This document shows, piece after piece, positions 11,707-22,245 of a stretch of DNA of 64,000 nt. Position numbers and translations under genes: made by a program. The DNA comes from Cladocopium goreaui. Taxonomy: Eukaryota; Sar; Dinophyceae; Suessiales; Symbiodiniaceae. The notes beneath the pieces are model-generated. The model saw only the letters and a list, made by a program, of their open reading frames with translations, was not told the DNA's origin and did not search any database. Each line of letters opens with the position of its first letter. The stretch's first letter is position 1. The stretch covers positions 53,761 to 117,760 of the forward strand of contig CAMXCT020001531.1 in the NCBI GenBank assembly GCA_947184155.2. The letters run 5' to 3'.

Positions 11707-11772
11707 GGTGTGAGCGCAAGTCCAAAGGCGCAAACACCGGGGAAAATCCCAGGTAGTGGAGTCTGGCCAGGG

Positions 11773-14700
11773 TCATGTTAACCTCTTATGGCCTTCTCTA
11801 CCACATACCAAGAAATTCAGCCTCGCCAAGTGATCTTTGATCATGGCCTTCGGCTGAGTCTTTGTTACAAGATCTGCGTCGTTGACCTTGCCGTTCACCT
11901 TCTGCACGATCATCTGCTTGGCAAAGATCAAATCCTGCAACCACAGGAAACGTGCTTGCACGTGGCGAGTCTTGCCAACGCCACGCCGTTCCACCAGGGC
12001 TTTGGCACTCGACGAATCCACCTTGAGGATCATCTTGCCAGGATTCAGCTGCCAAAACTCCAAGACGTGGTGGATGAAGACGGCCTGCGTTGCACCACGG
12101 CACATCCCATAGTACTCAGCTTCCATGCTGCTGAGCGCCACGACCTTTTGGCTCGCCGCTTTGATCTGGATGGTGTGTGATCCAAGCTTGACCACCGCTC
12201 CAGACATAGACCTCCTGGTCTTCGGATTCCCAGCCCAGTCCGAGTCCGTGAAGACAGTCACGTTGATCTCCTCATTGGACTGGAGCTTAAAGACCCTCTT
12301 CAGGCAGGGGAACTTCAGGAGATAGCGCGCCACCTTCTTCAAGCGCATCCAATCTGAAAGTTTCGGTGCCACGATAGCTGATGCCAAAGTTCTGACTGAG
12401 TGGCACAGGTCTGGCCTGTCGATGCTCATATAGGCCAGCCTCATCACCATTGACCTGAACTGCGTAATCTGGGACTGCTCCAAAGTGGCCTCCCTCTCCG
12501 CCTCGATCAAGTCCTTCTCTGTCATCTTGTCCTCTGGGACGTCGCACCCTTTTGAATCAGGCTTGAACCCGAACTCCTTGACCAAAATCTCGGAGTGCCT
12601 GGCGTCAGCCTCGATCTCCAAGCGACATTCTCCTTGTCCCGCTCCATCTGGAACGTAGCGAATCAGCCTGTTGAGGAAGAACATCTCGCGTTGATCGTTC
12701 TCCCCATCTCCCAATGTTGCCTCCCACCTTGCTGTATAGCGGGCATTCAGCTGCTGGTCCATCCACTTCAGACCATTCTCCTCTCCCACGACCAGGAAAT
12801 CGTCACCATGAACAACTCCAATCAAGCCCTGCTGCTCGATGATGAAAATGGATGGGCACACCTTGGAAAACTGTGCTCCATGTTTCTTCAACCATCCCTC
12901 ATAGTCGGTCTGGAAGATCTTGGCGGCATCCTGCGTGCCGTAGAGCGACCGTTTCAAACGACCCACCATAGGTCCTTGATCACCTGGATGAACTCGATCC
13001 TCCTCAGGCAACTCCAGGTACAGCTCCCTCTCGGCTGTCCCCATGAAGTGGGCTCGAGAGATGTCCCAGTTTGCCATCTTCTTGCGTCGATCACCAGGTG
13101 CTCGGGTCATGAAGCAGCTCATCAAAGCATAGACTGCCTCAATCGGCGGAGTGCTGCTGAATGTGTCACTCCCACCCAACTGCATCTCTTTGGGCTTTGC
13201 TCTTTTGATCTCCCGGGCCACCAACTTTGATCTGATGCGGACATGGTCGGCATCGCCCTTGTTGATGTCCACCCACTTGACTCGAAGTAGTTGATGCCCT
13301 TGTGCAAGCTCTGCAGGAACTCGCTCGTAGACCTGTTCTCCTCTGATCCACTTGAGCTCCTCCTCTCTGGCTTTCTTCACTGCCTCTGGGTCCAAAATGG
13401 CTCCCGAGGCATCATCGATGATTGGTTCTGCCTCCTCAATCTCCATGTCCCATTCGACTGCATCATCAGGCGATGGGCCCGAAATCATCTCCTCAACCAT
13501 GCTGATCTTCTTGGCCCTTCTCACCTCCTTCTGAAGACCACGAAGTATGGCTTCCACCAAAGCCTTTGGATACACTTGTGCGGCCTTTGCACGTTGCCCT
13601 CCAATCAGCTTCACATGCCGATGAATCTCCTGCCCATGTAAAACGTTGTCGCAGACTCCTTTGAGCTCATTTGCAATGGCCTCACTGTTTGTGAGCCACA
13701 ACGTTTCCTTCCTCACATATTGCTCCTCCCCATTGTCGTCCTTGAGCTTCATGCCAAACCGACACATAGGGCTCTGGACCAGGTAGTACTTGCCGCTGTC
13801 CACAAGCTCTTTCACCTCAGGCATTTTCCAGCTCCAAGAATCTTTGGGGTGCTCGTGCAGGAAGTAGTTGCCCGTGCTCGCCTGAAGCACACAGGCCTTC
13901 AAGGCCTTTCTCAACCTCTCCTTTCCAAGTTCTTCTTCTGCTGCAACAACTTCTGCATCACGTTTGTGATTGCTCAACCTCCTCAGTGGGCAAAATGTGG
14001 TGCACGGCGGACTGCTCGTCACCAACAAAGGTTGCTCCTGAATGATCATCTTCAGGACCTCTCTGTAATCGTCGGGCTTGTCCAAGTCCCAATGGCCACT
14101 GCCGTCGGGCTTCATCTCATCCAAGTCGATTGCCGCTCCTCTCCTCATGCCGAAGCGCTCGACCTCTTGATTCACCCTCTGGGGTGAGAACACCTCGATG
14201 ACATCCATCGCACCAAGATCCATGATGATCTGCGCCGCCTCTCGGCTTCCGATGATCTTCTCCATGGCTCCTACAGCCTCATCTCGGATGCTCTCCTGGA
14301 CTTCTGCCTCGACCTGCCTCTCAAGGTCTTCCACATCAAGAACCCCCTGTTCTCCTCCTTTCCTCTTGGGGCTCTCCCCAATCACTTCATCTTCTGCAGC
14401 CTCACCTCCTCCCTGCTGTAGCTCCTCTGCACTCGGCCTCGAGCTCGAAGAAGGTCCTGACTGCTGTGGCTGTTGTGGGGCTTCTGCACTCTCCTCAAGC
14501 CGCATCCTCACCTCAGCCTCAATCTTATCATCTTGTTCTCTTTGCCTCTTTGCTGACTCCTCCGAAGTCTTCTGCTGCTCCTCAATGCACCTCTTGATCC
14601 TCATTCTGCATGTCTCGCTGTGGGCGATCTGTTGGTACCCAACGCCCTTCATCAGCGATGTGCACCCTGGGCACTCAGCTGTCTTGCCAAACTTGTTGAT

Positions 14701-17700
14701 GTGCTCGCGCCTCACCGGCCAAGCCCTCTTCTGCCCTGCCGGCGCCTGAGCACTGATGCTCGGTCCACCCAAAAGTGGAGCGCCCTCACCACCTGCGTCC
14801 TCTCCTCCAGGCCGTAGGTCTCCTCCAGGAAGTTCTCCTTGTTCAGCATGTAGTGCCGCGGGTGCCTGTGCCGCCGCTGCCGGTACAACCACCGGCACAG
14901 CTGCTGGCAACCCCAAAGGTTGTGGCAGCTCCTCCACCACTCTCCTCACATAGGCTTGGACATCCCATGGGGCTCCTTTCAACCCATCTTCAATTTGAAT
15001 CCACTTCTCCTCCTCGGGCAGAGAATGGTATGAGCTCCCCACGATGACGCCCTGCTCCGTCATGGCCAAGACGCTCCCAAAGCGGTTGTGGCACCCCAGG
15101 AACCTGCCAGATTTCATCTTGGAAAGATCACCCTTGCGACCCTTGCCAACCGGCTTCACCATGATGCGTTCTCCAAAAAGAGGCATCGGCTTCAGCCATC
15201 GTTTCCCTGTTCTGCGTTCCTCTGGAGTGCGGCCGTCATGGCCAATCTTGAACCTGTTGCTCTGCTCAGCTGCATAGCGGGGCACCCAAGTCAGCAAAGG
15301 AGGCCCTTCAGGAAGTTTGATGTTAAGCTTCTTCTCCAACATCATTGTGATGGCTCTCACACGCCACTTGATTTCTCGAACTGCCTGTTCAGCTTCTCCA
15401 TTGGCTTTTGAATCTCCCTTTGGTGACTCCTCGTGGATTGCTCTGACCAGCCCTTTTGATTGTCGGGCTGCAGCTCTTTTCAGTGCGATCAAGGCCCTCT
15501 CGCCATCGCTCTTCAAGACCACCTCCTTGTAGCCGAGGACGTCCAAGAACTTTGCCAAGAGCTTCGTTGCTGTCAAGTCGGCCACACCTTTCTCCCTCAG
15601 GGATGTTGACATCATCATTCCAGTGCGGCGGTCTTGAGCAACCAGGTAAGGCTTGGCACCGTCCTCCTCACCCATGTAGTAGTAGTCCATGGTCACCGTG
15701 TCGACCAAGTCCTCACTGTGGTCAATGCGGCGATGTTGATGGCTCATCCCAGTGGCCTTGATGCACTCCTCACACCACGATCTGTAGACTGCATGTCCAC
15801 TGCTCTCATGTTCTGCTCGTTCACGATCTGTTGGGCTCTTCGGTGTCCAGCCAGGGTTAGCACGTCGGGCTTCCACTGGCTCCTCAACCTCATCACCTCG
15901 AACTTGCATTTGATCGTCACCTGCATCTCCTTCTGGATCATCGCCTTCCACGGCACAAACTGGTCGATGCCTCATTGGTGATCTGCTCCTCATAGGTGCA
16001 TCCGACCCAGTTGCCCTAGGCGCAGGTGCAAATGTTGGCTGTGGGACCAACTTCATCTCGGCCCTCTTCTCTGGTGGCTCCTCATCAGGTTTTGCAGGGG
16101 CATCCAACTTGTTCACGTCCTCCAAGTCGTTGATGTAGAAGTTGTACACTCCGTTCTCCTCATAGAGTGGTATGATGCCCTCATCCCCATGCTTTCCAAT
16201 CGCTGCCGCATAAGCCACTCCCAATGCATCATTGATGGGATGCTTCAAGGGGATAATACATCCGCCACCAGGGCCAATCCAAGTTGAAAATCCCTTCTTA
16301 TGTAGGGCTCCAGCACTGACCAAGATCTTGTGCACCTCCGTCACCTGGCCGGTCAACTTGCGCCCGATGCCTTTCTCGTCCTTCCCCCTGATGGATGTAG
16401 TTCCATATCCTCTGATGATTTCTCCTGATGCGGTCTTCAGGTGCACGTCATTGGGCTCATCCACGTTGTTGAACATCCTCCTCGGGAAGACAGTGACTGA
16501 GGCACCGGTGTCCAAGTTGCATTTGATCCACCCCTCATCCAGCGAGTTGACCGTCGATGCCACTGATGCCTCACGATCTGAAGCTGCTCTCGACTCCTCC
16601 CCTTCCTCCTCAAAGTAGGGGATGTCCGTCACCCTCGACATCCTTGAAGTGCTCACCCTCGAAGTCCTCGACGGAGTAGGGGATGAAGTGATGGTGCAAA
16701 GATCCAGTCCTCCTGCATCGGCTGGTGGTTCAGGCTCAGGGTTGTCCAAAGAGTTGGCACTGCCCTTCTGCTTTCCCTTCTGCTTGTCTCCTCCTCTACC
16801 TTTGCCTCCAGAAGGTTGCCAGCATTGAGCCTTCTTGTGTCCCACCTTTCCACAATTGTCGCATTTGCCCTCGAATCTCACCTTCTTGGGGCTCGCACTT
16901 GAACTCCTCGATGAAGCCTTGCCCTTGTTGTTGGGATCTCGGTGCCAGCATTGGGCCTTCTTGTGCCCCGGCTTCCCGCAATGATCGCAGGTGCCTTCGA
17001 ATTTTCCGCCTGGTTTCTGGTTGTTGCCAGGCTTGCCTCCTCCTTTGCCCTTTGCAAGCGAGCTCAAAGTGCCGCTAACGGCTCTGACCAAAGAGTCAAC
17101 GTCCATAGCCACAGGACCATTCGAATTGCTCGGCTTTGCAAAGTTGGATGACACCACCATTCGGCTCCCCGTCTTGGCCTCGATGAAGTTGATGACCTCC
17201 TGCTCCATCTCGTCGAAGGTCCTGAAACGGGTGTAGTTGAGCATCAGGTGGGTCTCCAAGTCCTTGGGCACCAGCTTCTCCAAGGCATTCATTGCCAAAG
17301 ACTCCGGCAACGCCTCTCTGATCCCAAACTGGTCCTTCTTTCTGTCGTACCTGGACCTGAGGGCTTTCCACCTTTCCAGGGCTGCTTGAAGGCTTTCGTA
17401 TGATGCCCTTTCTGGGTTCGTGAGGGCTTGCAGCATCACCCTCTTCCTCGACCCTGTAGCGGGATCGAAGCGCCGGTGCAAGAGGCGCCAAGCTTCCAGC
17501 CCACGCCCTGTGGGGCAATTCTCCACCAGGTCAAAGGGATTCCCCTCTGTTGTCGCTCTGAGCACCGTGTAGAGCTGGCTGTTGAGCTCGTCCACCTCGT
17601 CCCACTGGTCGTTGAGGTCCGCCGCCATGCCGAAGTTGTTGTCGATGTCGGTCTGTGTCACCTCAGCGTCCATGCCAGCGGACCATTCCAATACCTCTCG

Positions 17701-18072
17701 GCATCGTCCTCCGAAAACTCCTGCAACATAGTCTTCCAGCTTGATGGCCCACAACCGGAACTTGGCATCAGCATCATCACCAAGCACCGTAGGCTTTCCC
17801 AATCCTTTTGGATCTATGAGGCCCTTGGGGCGATTCATCCTTGAAATTGCTTCTGGAAGACCTTGTAGGGCTCGAAGGATCTCATCTGGGTTGACTCCTC
17901 CTCCATGGTGAGACGGCGATACTGCCGCTTGCTGTGCAGCTTGTTGGGCCTGCTGCAGCTCAAAGTTCGTGATCCGATCCCTCAGCAGCTGGTTCTCCGT
18001 CTGCTGTTGTTGAACCTGGTTTTGTAGTCCTTGTACTGCCTGGACCAGATCCTCCATCGTCGGGGCTGCCAT
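11773..18072 (-). CDS. Ty1/copia Gag-Pol polyprotein with methyltransferase-like insert
   Basis: A single 2,099-residue frame; the ATG at 18070-18072 is used because the three upstream codons start only from TTG. Domains in order: Gln-rich coiled coil (about 6-50) and gag; two CCHC zinc knuckles (362-375, 404-417); aspartic protease LDTGAS (D521); integrase with a His/Cys zinc site (H755, C767, C770), D796, D856 and E895 in NGEAE; a CPGC...HSETC zinc-finger-like motif (1134-1155) after a Pro/Ala linker; a cytosine-methyltransferase-like region (about 1287-1487: VFSP, SPPC with C1357, HEHP); reverse transcriptase (about 1590-1830, D1670, VHGDDF D1757/D1758); RNase H (TDSDWAG D1943, SSMEAE, VDSSSA D2019). 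The protease-integrase-RT-RNase H order fixes the copia type. Gag and Pol share one frame with no stop or shift between them. All catalytic residues looked for are present. Confidence 0.95.
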   Translation of the reverse strand: MAAPTMEDLVQAVQGLQNQVQQQQTENQLLRDRITNFELQQAQQAAQQAAVSPSHHGGGVNPDEILRALQGLPEAISRMNRPKGLIDPKGLGKPTVLGDDADAKFRLWAIKLEDYVAGVFGGRCREVLEWSAGMDAEVTQTDIDNNFGMAADLNDQWDEVDELNSQLYTVLRATTEGNPFDLVENCPTGRGLEAWRLLHRRFDPATGSRKRVMLQALTNPERASYESLQAALERWKALRSRYDRKKDQFGIREALPESLAMNALEKLVPKDLETHLMLNYTRFRTFDEMEQEVINFIEAKTGSRMVVSSNFAKPSNSNGPVAMDVDSLVRAVSGTLSSLAKGKGGGKPGNNQKPGGKFEGTCDHCGKPGHKKAQCWHRDPNNKGKASSRSSSASPKKVRFEGKCDNCGKVGHKKAQCWQPSGGKGRGGDKQKGKQKGSANSLDNPEPEPPADAGGLDLCTITSSPTPSRTSRVSTSRMSRVTDIPYFEEEGEESRAASDREASVASTVNSLDEGWIKCNLDTGASVTVFPRRMFNNVDEPNDVHLKTASGEIIRGYGTTSIRGKDEKGIGRKLTGQVTEVHKILVSAGALHKKGFSTWIGPGGGCIIPLKHPINDALGVAYAAAIGKHGDEGIIPLYEENGVYNFYINDLEDVNKLDAPAKPDEEPPEKRAEMKLVPQPTFAPAPRATGSDAPMRSRSPMRHRPVCAVEGDDPEGDAGDDQMQVRGDEVEEPVEARRANPGWTPKSPTDRERAEHESSGHAVYRSWCEECIKATGMSHQHRRIDHSEDLVDTVTMDYYYMGEEDGAKPYLVAQDRRTGMMMSTSLREKGVADLTATKLLAKFLDVLGYKEVVLKSDGERALIALKRAAARQSKGLVRAIHEESPKGDSKANGEAEQAVREIKWRVRAITMMLEKKLNIKLPEGPPLLTWVPRYAAEQSNRFKIGHDGRTPEERRTGKRWLKPMPLFGERIMVKPVGKGRKGDLSKMKSGRFLGCHNRFGSVLAMTEQGVIVGSSYHSLPEEEKWIQIEDGLKGAPWDVQAYVRRVVEELPQPLGLPAAVPVVVPAAAAQAPAALHAEQGELPGGDLRPGGEDAGGEGAPLLGGPSISAQAPAGQKRAWPVRREHINKFGKTAECPGCTSLMKGVGYQQIAHSETCRMRIKRCIEEQQKTSEESAKRQREQDDKIEAEVRMRLEESAEAPQQPQQSGPSSSSRPSAEELQQGGGEAAEDEVIGESPKRKGGEQGVLDVEDLERQVEAEVQESIRDEAVGAMEKIIGSREAAQIIMDLGAMDVIEVFSPQRVNQEVERFGMRRGAAIDLDEMKPDGSGHWDLDKPDDYREVLKMIIQEQPLLVTSSPPCTTFCPLRRLSNHKRDAEVVAAEEELGKERLRKALKACVLQASTGNYFLHEHPKDSWSWKMPEVKELVDSGKYYLVQSPMCRFGMKLKDDNGEEQYVRKETLWLTNSEAIANELKGVCDNVLHGQEIHRHVKLIGGQRAKAAQVYPKALVEAILRGLQKEVRRAKKISMVEEMISGPSPDDAVEWDMEIEEAEPIIDDASGAILDPEAVKKAREEELKWIRGEQVYERVPAELAQGHQLLRVKWVDINKGDADHVRIRSKLVAREIKRAKPKEMQLGGSDTFSSTPPIEAVYALMSCFMTRAPGDRRKKMANWDISRAHFMGTAERELYLELPEEDRVHPGDQGPMVGRLKRSLYGTQDAAKIFQTDYEGWLKKHGAQFSKVCPSIFIIEQQGLIGVVHGDDFLVVGEENGLKWMDQQLNARYTARWEATLGDGENDQREMFFLNRLIRYVPDGAGQGECRLEIEADARHSEILVKEFGFKPDSKGCDVPEDKMTEKDLIEAEREATLEQSQITQFRSMVMRLAYMSIDRPDLCHSVRTLASAIVAPKLSDWMRLKKVARYLLKFPCLKRVFKLQSNEEINVTVFTDSDWAGNPKTRRSMSGAVVKLGSHTIQIKAASQKVVALSSMEAEYYGMCRGATQAVFIHHVLEFWQLNPGKMILKVDSSSAKALVERRGVGKTRHVQARFLWLQDLIFAKQMIVQKVNGKVNDADLVTKTQPKAMIKDHLARLNFLVCGREGHKRLT

Positions 18073-18255
18073 CTCCAACAACCAATCCCACTATTGCGAA
18101 GGGTACCCCAGCTCCGCAGCCTAGGATCACCGCCACGGCCACCAGGATCCACTTCCCCCTCCACAAGCAGGAACCCCTTCTCGATGTCCTGCAGCCCAGC
18201 ACCAACTGCTGCTCCACAGCAGTGCGGCCACGGTTCACGGCACTGGATGAACCTG

Positions 18256-18267
18256 GGCACGCTACCA
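18256..18267 (-). promoter_or_regulatory. Primer binding site (initiator Met tRNA type)
   Basis: TGGTAGCGTGCC on the minus strand starts at the base right after the 5' LTR. The first eight bases equal the Ty1 primer site (TGGTAGCG), which pairs with initiator methionine tRNA. The host tRNA was not available to check the remaining bases. Confidence 0.75.
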
Positions 18268-18364
18268 TGCAAACCCAGCCTATACCATAGGCTTCCCACG
18301 CTGCAGTGCGCAGCTCGCTTTTGTGCCAGATGGCTATGGGTGTGTAACCCAACTGAAATCTGCA
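18268..18364 (-). repeat. 5' LTR (97 bp)
   Basis: Identical to the 3' LTR at 11602-11698. The 195 nt from its end to the ATG is the leader. No TATA box is evident. Confidence 0.95.
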
Positions 18365-18369
18365 CAATA

Positions 18370-18830
18370 TGTTTGGTATATACTATATAGCAACAAATAC
18401 TAACATAATCTAGTAATATCGTAATATACAGCAATACATAGTAATGCATAGTAATACATAGTAACACATAGTTATATATATATATTATAGCAATATATAG
18501 TAACATAGTAGTATATAATAATATACATATAGTAATATATAGTAATATATAGTAATATATAGTAATATATAGTAATATATAGTAATATACAGTCATATAT
18601 AGTAATATATAGTAATATATAGTAATATATAGTAATATATAGTAATATATAGTAATATGTAGTAATATATAGTAATATATAGTAATATATAGTAATATAT
18701 ATATATATATTACTATATATTACTATATATTATAGTAATATAGCAATCTATGGTAATATAGAGTAATATACATATATATATATATAGTAACGTATAGTGA
18801 AATATAACAATATGTAGTAATACATAGTAA
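18370..18830. repeat. AT microsatellite, 10-bp unit
   Basis: A run of the unit AGTAATATAT with variants, starting right after the retrotransposon target duplication. It holds no credible gene; the open frame over it is an artefact. Confidence 0.95.
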
Positions 18831-18839
18831 TAGTGGTAG

Positions 18840-19605
18840 TGATCTTATAGCGGTATAATGGGGAACATATGTGATAAATCTGTGCTTCCATTACTTGGAT
18901 CTAGTGACTTTTTCCGTGATCCAAGTACCAATAATAGGGACATATTAATGGGGATGTAACCAAACAAGCGATATACCGGTCTATCCGAAACTGGGAGATA
19001 GCCCCAAATGGCAATTTCATGGGCTGATTAAGCAGAGATATGTGGGATATAGCGTAATAATTACTCATTGTAATGACAAAACTATTACAGTATATCCTAG
19101 TAATATTGTAGGATATCATTGTGGTATGTTATAGTATATCATTATGGGACATAGTAGTAAAATGAGTTTATTTGTCTGAGCATGGGGTAACTCCAAGACC
19201 CACTGTAATTTTGGGTATACTGTACGCACCATCTTTGGACCGACCCATCTTACAGTATACCATTGTAATGATTATAGTACATAGTAATAAAGTACAGCAA
19301 ATATTGATGAGGATAATAAGGATGATGAGGATGATGATGATAGGTAACTATCCCAAGTATCAACAAACAATGCATCATGTATTGCAATGCATTCTCGCTG
19401 ATAGTGGATTGAACATAGGGACCATAGGGACACGTGGACATTCCCACGACAACTTGGCAATGATGAAAATTCCAAGTGAATGATCACCAGTCAACATGCT
19501 CAAATTTCCCCATCACTATCGTGATATTGATGGGACATGATGGGATATGTGATATTAATAGTGGTTAATACTGGTTCATGATGGTTAATCATTGGTTAAT
19601 TATGG
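18840..19605. other. No gene seen
   Basis: AT-rich DNA with a GATGAGGAT run near 19310-19350 and GGTTAAT words at 19560-19600 leading into the next family 2 copy. Confidence 0.5.
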
Positions 19606-19714
19606 CTGGTTGGTGCTTGACCTACCCCTCTGAAAAATATGAGTTCGTCCAGTTGGGATTATGACACTCCCAATAGATGGGAAAATTAAAAAAATGTTCC
19701 AAAGCACCAACCAG
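19606..19714. repeat. Hairpin family 2 copy
   Basis: CTGGTTGGTGCTTGACCTAC to CCAAAGCACCAACCAG. Both arms carry the same change (GGTGCTT left, AAGCACC right). GGTTAAT words flank it on the left and ATTAACC words on the right to about 20010, extending the palindrome. Confidence 0.9.
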
Positions 19715-20191
19715 AGTATCTCATTAACCATTATCATTATTAAGGACTATTAACCACCATTATCACTATTCTCCCATATAGTTGAACTATATATATACAC
19801 CCCTATGAATCAATGAACCATTACCATGAACCATTATGAATCATTAACATCCATTAACCATATTATTAATTAACCACTATTAACCACCGTTATCCACCCA
19901 TCAGTATCCATAAAATTAACCACCATGATGATCCACCATTATTAACCATTATTAACCCCATTATTAACCATCATTAATCATCACTTCAGAACCGATATGC
20001 CATGTTAACTAAGCAATCATTAATCCGAAAACTAAGCCAGATATCTCATTAACCATTATTAACCATTATTAACCACTATTTAACCACAATGTTTCCCCAT
20101 CAGTATCACTAAGTCACTATTCTCCCACCGTAAAAATCACACAGTTTTTTCCCATAAAAAAATCCCATGTCACGCTCCGCCATGCCACCAT

Positions 20192-20265
20192 GTCACGCTT
20201 CTCCTGGATGGATCAAAGCCTTTCGTTTCGGACGCCGCCTGAGTGAGGCGAGAGCCGGGAGCCAT
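20192..20265 (-). CDS. Possible exon, unknown protein
   Basis: GC-rich island; the minus frame MAPGSRLTQAASETKGFDPS is open with exon-like codon use. It could be a start exon (ATG present) or an internal one. No family recognised. Confidence 0.4.
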
Positions 20266-20416
20266 GGGAAATGGTGGGAAAATGATGGGAGAACGATGGG
20301 AGAACTATGGGATTTGAATGGGAAAACCATAGGAAAACCATAGGAAAATGGTGATTAGTGGTGGTTAATAGTGGTTAATGGATGTTAATGGTGGTTAATG
20401 ATTGATTAACTATTTA

Positions 20417-20527
20417 CTGCTTGGTGGTTTCAACCAACCCCTCTGAAAAATATGATGGAGTTCGTCAGTTGGGATGATGACATTCCCAATATATGGAAAA
20501 TAAAAAATGATCCAAACCACCAACCAG
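20417..20527. repeat. Hairpin family 2 copy
   Basis: CTGCTTGGTGGTTTCAACCA to CCAAACCACCAACCAG. The left flank (about 20270-20410) has the CCATAGGAAAA plus GGTTAAT module also found before 934 and at 34733-34835. Confidence 0.9.
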
Positions 20528-20878
20528 TTATAGAAGTATAGTATAGTTATTATTGTAATGTATAGCAATATTTTTTCGTAAACTATGGGACACCCTTGGT
20601 ATTTTGATGGTTTTGGGTGTCTGGCCGAGTCTGGCCCCATGGTTTAGAGAACAGCCAAAAAAGTGGTGATTTCATAGATGGAATGGTCGTGTAACCATGA
20701 AAACACTTGAGAAATTGCCTCCCAACGGGCATGGACATCTCTTAAGAGGCACAGGCATCATGGCTCTTATGAAATGCATCCCTCAAAAACGGCTAAGCTA
20801 AGCTTAGCCGTGGCTCCGAGTTATTTACAACTCCCCTGCTCCAGTCTACCCCAAATCACTGGCTGTCTGGCTTACAAC

Positions 20879-20986
20879 TACCCTCTGGAAAAATTAACAT
20901 AACTAAGGAAAACCACTACTTTTAATGGGTAAATCAACTATTTCTATGGCCATTTTCCATAGCTATTTTGACATAACCAGAGGGTA
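20879..20986. repeat. Hairpin family 1 copy
   Basis: TACCCTCTGGAAAAATTAAC to ATAACCAGAGGGTA. Confidence 0.85.
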
Positions 20987-21405
20987 TATACCCAAGTTGG
21001 TGGCTCTTCAGCATCTTGAACTAAGCTAACTGGGTTCAGTACGCTTGACCTAGGCTTTTCACCAGCCAGTTCATGGAAAGAAGCCACTGCACAACGTTAA
21101 AAATCAGTGTCCCTCCGAAAGTCATTAAACTTATAGTAGCCTACCAGTACATACTCCACTTCAAAATTTCAGCACCAATCTTTGTCACCAATTTGTGGAT
21201 GGACTTCCCAATTTGTCCCCAATTGGCGAGATTGAACCCCCAATTGTTCATTGTTGAGGATCATCCAGATCATCCATCCTTCTCTCTACCCACCATCATT
21301 CCAGTGACATATGGCCGACGAGTTTGGTCAACATCCAGAAACATCCAGAAACATGATCCGTTCATTATCCCATGCTTATCATTGCTTATCCCATTATCCC
21401 ATTCT

Positions 21406-21511
21406 TATCCTTCTGGTAAACTAACATAGCTATTGAAAATGGCCATTTATAGTGAGTTTTCCCATTAAAAAAATGTGATTTTCCATAGTTATGTTAAATT
21501 ACCAGAGGGTA
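21406..21511. repeat. Hairpin family 1 copy
   Basis: Left end changed to TATCCTTCTGG; right end TTACCAGAGGGTA. The right arm supplies the ATG of a spurious frame beginning MLNYQRV. Confidence 0.85.
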
Positions 21512-21605
21512 TCCCTATTATATAAACATCATGAAAAACCATTGATATTTCATAAACCACAGCCTACCAGGCCTACCAGTCATCCTGACATATCCTGCTC
21601 CCCAC

Positions 21606-21708
21606 CTGCTCTTCATCAGCTGGCTCTTCCTCAGGAACTGCGGGCTCCTGTGGGGGATCATCCTTCAGCAAATCCTCCTTGGTAAACTCGATGACCTGAC
21701 ACCGATGG
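21606..21708 (-). CDS. Probable exon, acidic segment of unknown protein
   Basis: Minus frame HRCQVIEFTKEDLLKDDPPQ, then a Pro/Glu-rich stretch ending EEPADEEQ, followed by a good GT donor (GAGCAG|GTGGGG). The acceptor is TGCGAG at 21709. It lies downstream of the ligase stop codon, so it belongs to the next gene on the minus strand. Family unknown. Confidence 0.65.
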
Positions 21709-22169
21709 CTCGCAGTTGATTCATTGGGATTTTTTAATGAACACATATATACATGTTCTATACATGGGTTTGAAAATGCTTGAGGTGTAAATTTAAATAT
21801 ATGTATATATAATTTATAACATGGTTTGACATCACGTATACATGGGATTCAATCGATGAAATGTTGCTTTAGACACCATAAAATTAGGAGTTAAGCTGAT
21901 CTAATCCCCAACGCTATGATATATATATATATATGTATGTTACATATTATATATATATATTCAAACATGGGATTCATAATAAGGATATTAGTATGTAGAA
22001 CTGAATCATAGAATCACGGGTGTTGAGCTTAAGCTGATTTAAGTATAAAATATATGGAATAACATCGGGATTCACAGTATATAAGGTACTCTGGATTGTT
22101 TGAAGGGAAATTATAGGGAAAAAGATAGGTTTCTTCCCTTAAAACTCGGTCTTGGTATGTCCTGTACAC

Positions 22170-22245
22170 TTTCCCTGCAATTCTGGGAACATGCTTGAAA
22201 TCAGGGATGTCATTGGCAATCATGTCCAAAACACCATCGATGGTG
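22170..22245 (-). CDS. Probable exon, unknown protein
   Basis: Minus frame TIDGVLDMIANDIPDFKHVP, then RIAGK, between an ACCAG acceptor and a GT donor (GGGAAA|GTGTAC). Probably the same gene as 21606-21708. Confidence 0.6.

Larger units (their letters stand above)
11597..18369 (-). mobile_element. Complete Ty1/copia LTR retrotransposon
   Basis: Full-length element of 6,763 bp (11602-18364) inserted on the minus strand. It is bounded by two identical 97-bp LTRs with TG...CA ends and flanked by the 5-bp duplication CAATA (11597-11601 and 18365-18369). Inside are a primer site next to the 5' LTR, one gag-pol frame without stops, and a short G-rich tract before the 3' LTR. Identical LTRs, an intact frame and an exact target duplication point to a recent, possibly still active, insertion. 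It appears to sit in an intron or intergenic stretch of the minus-strand gene array, in the same orientation as the genes. Confidence 0.95.

Noticed and set aside
11788..17844. Many plus-strand frames of 60-211 codons
   Set aside because: They are antisense shadows of the intact gag-pol gene.
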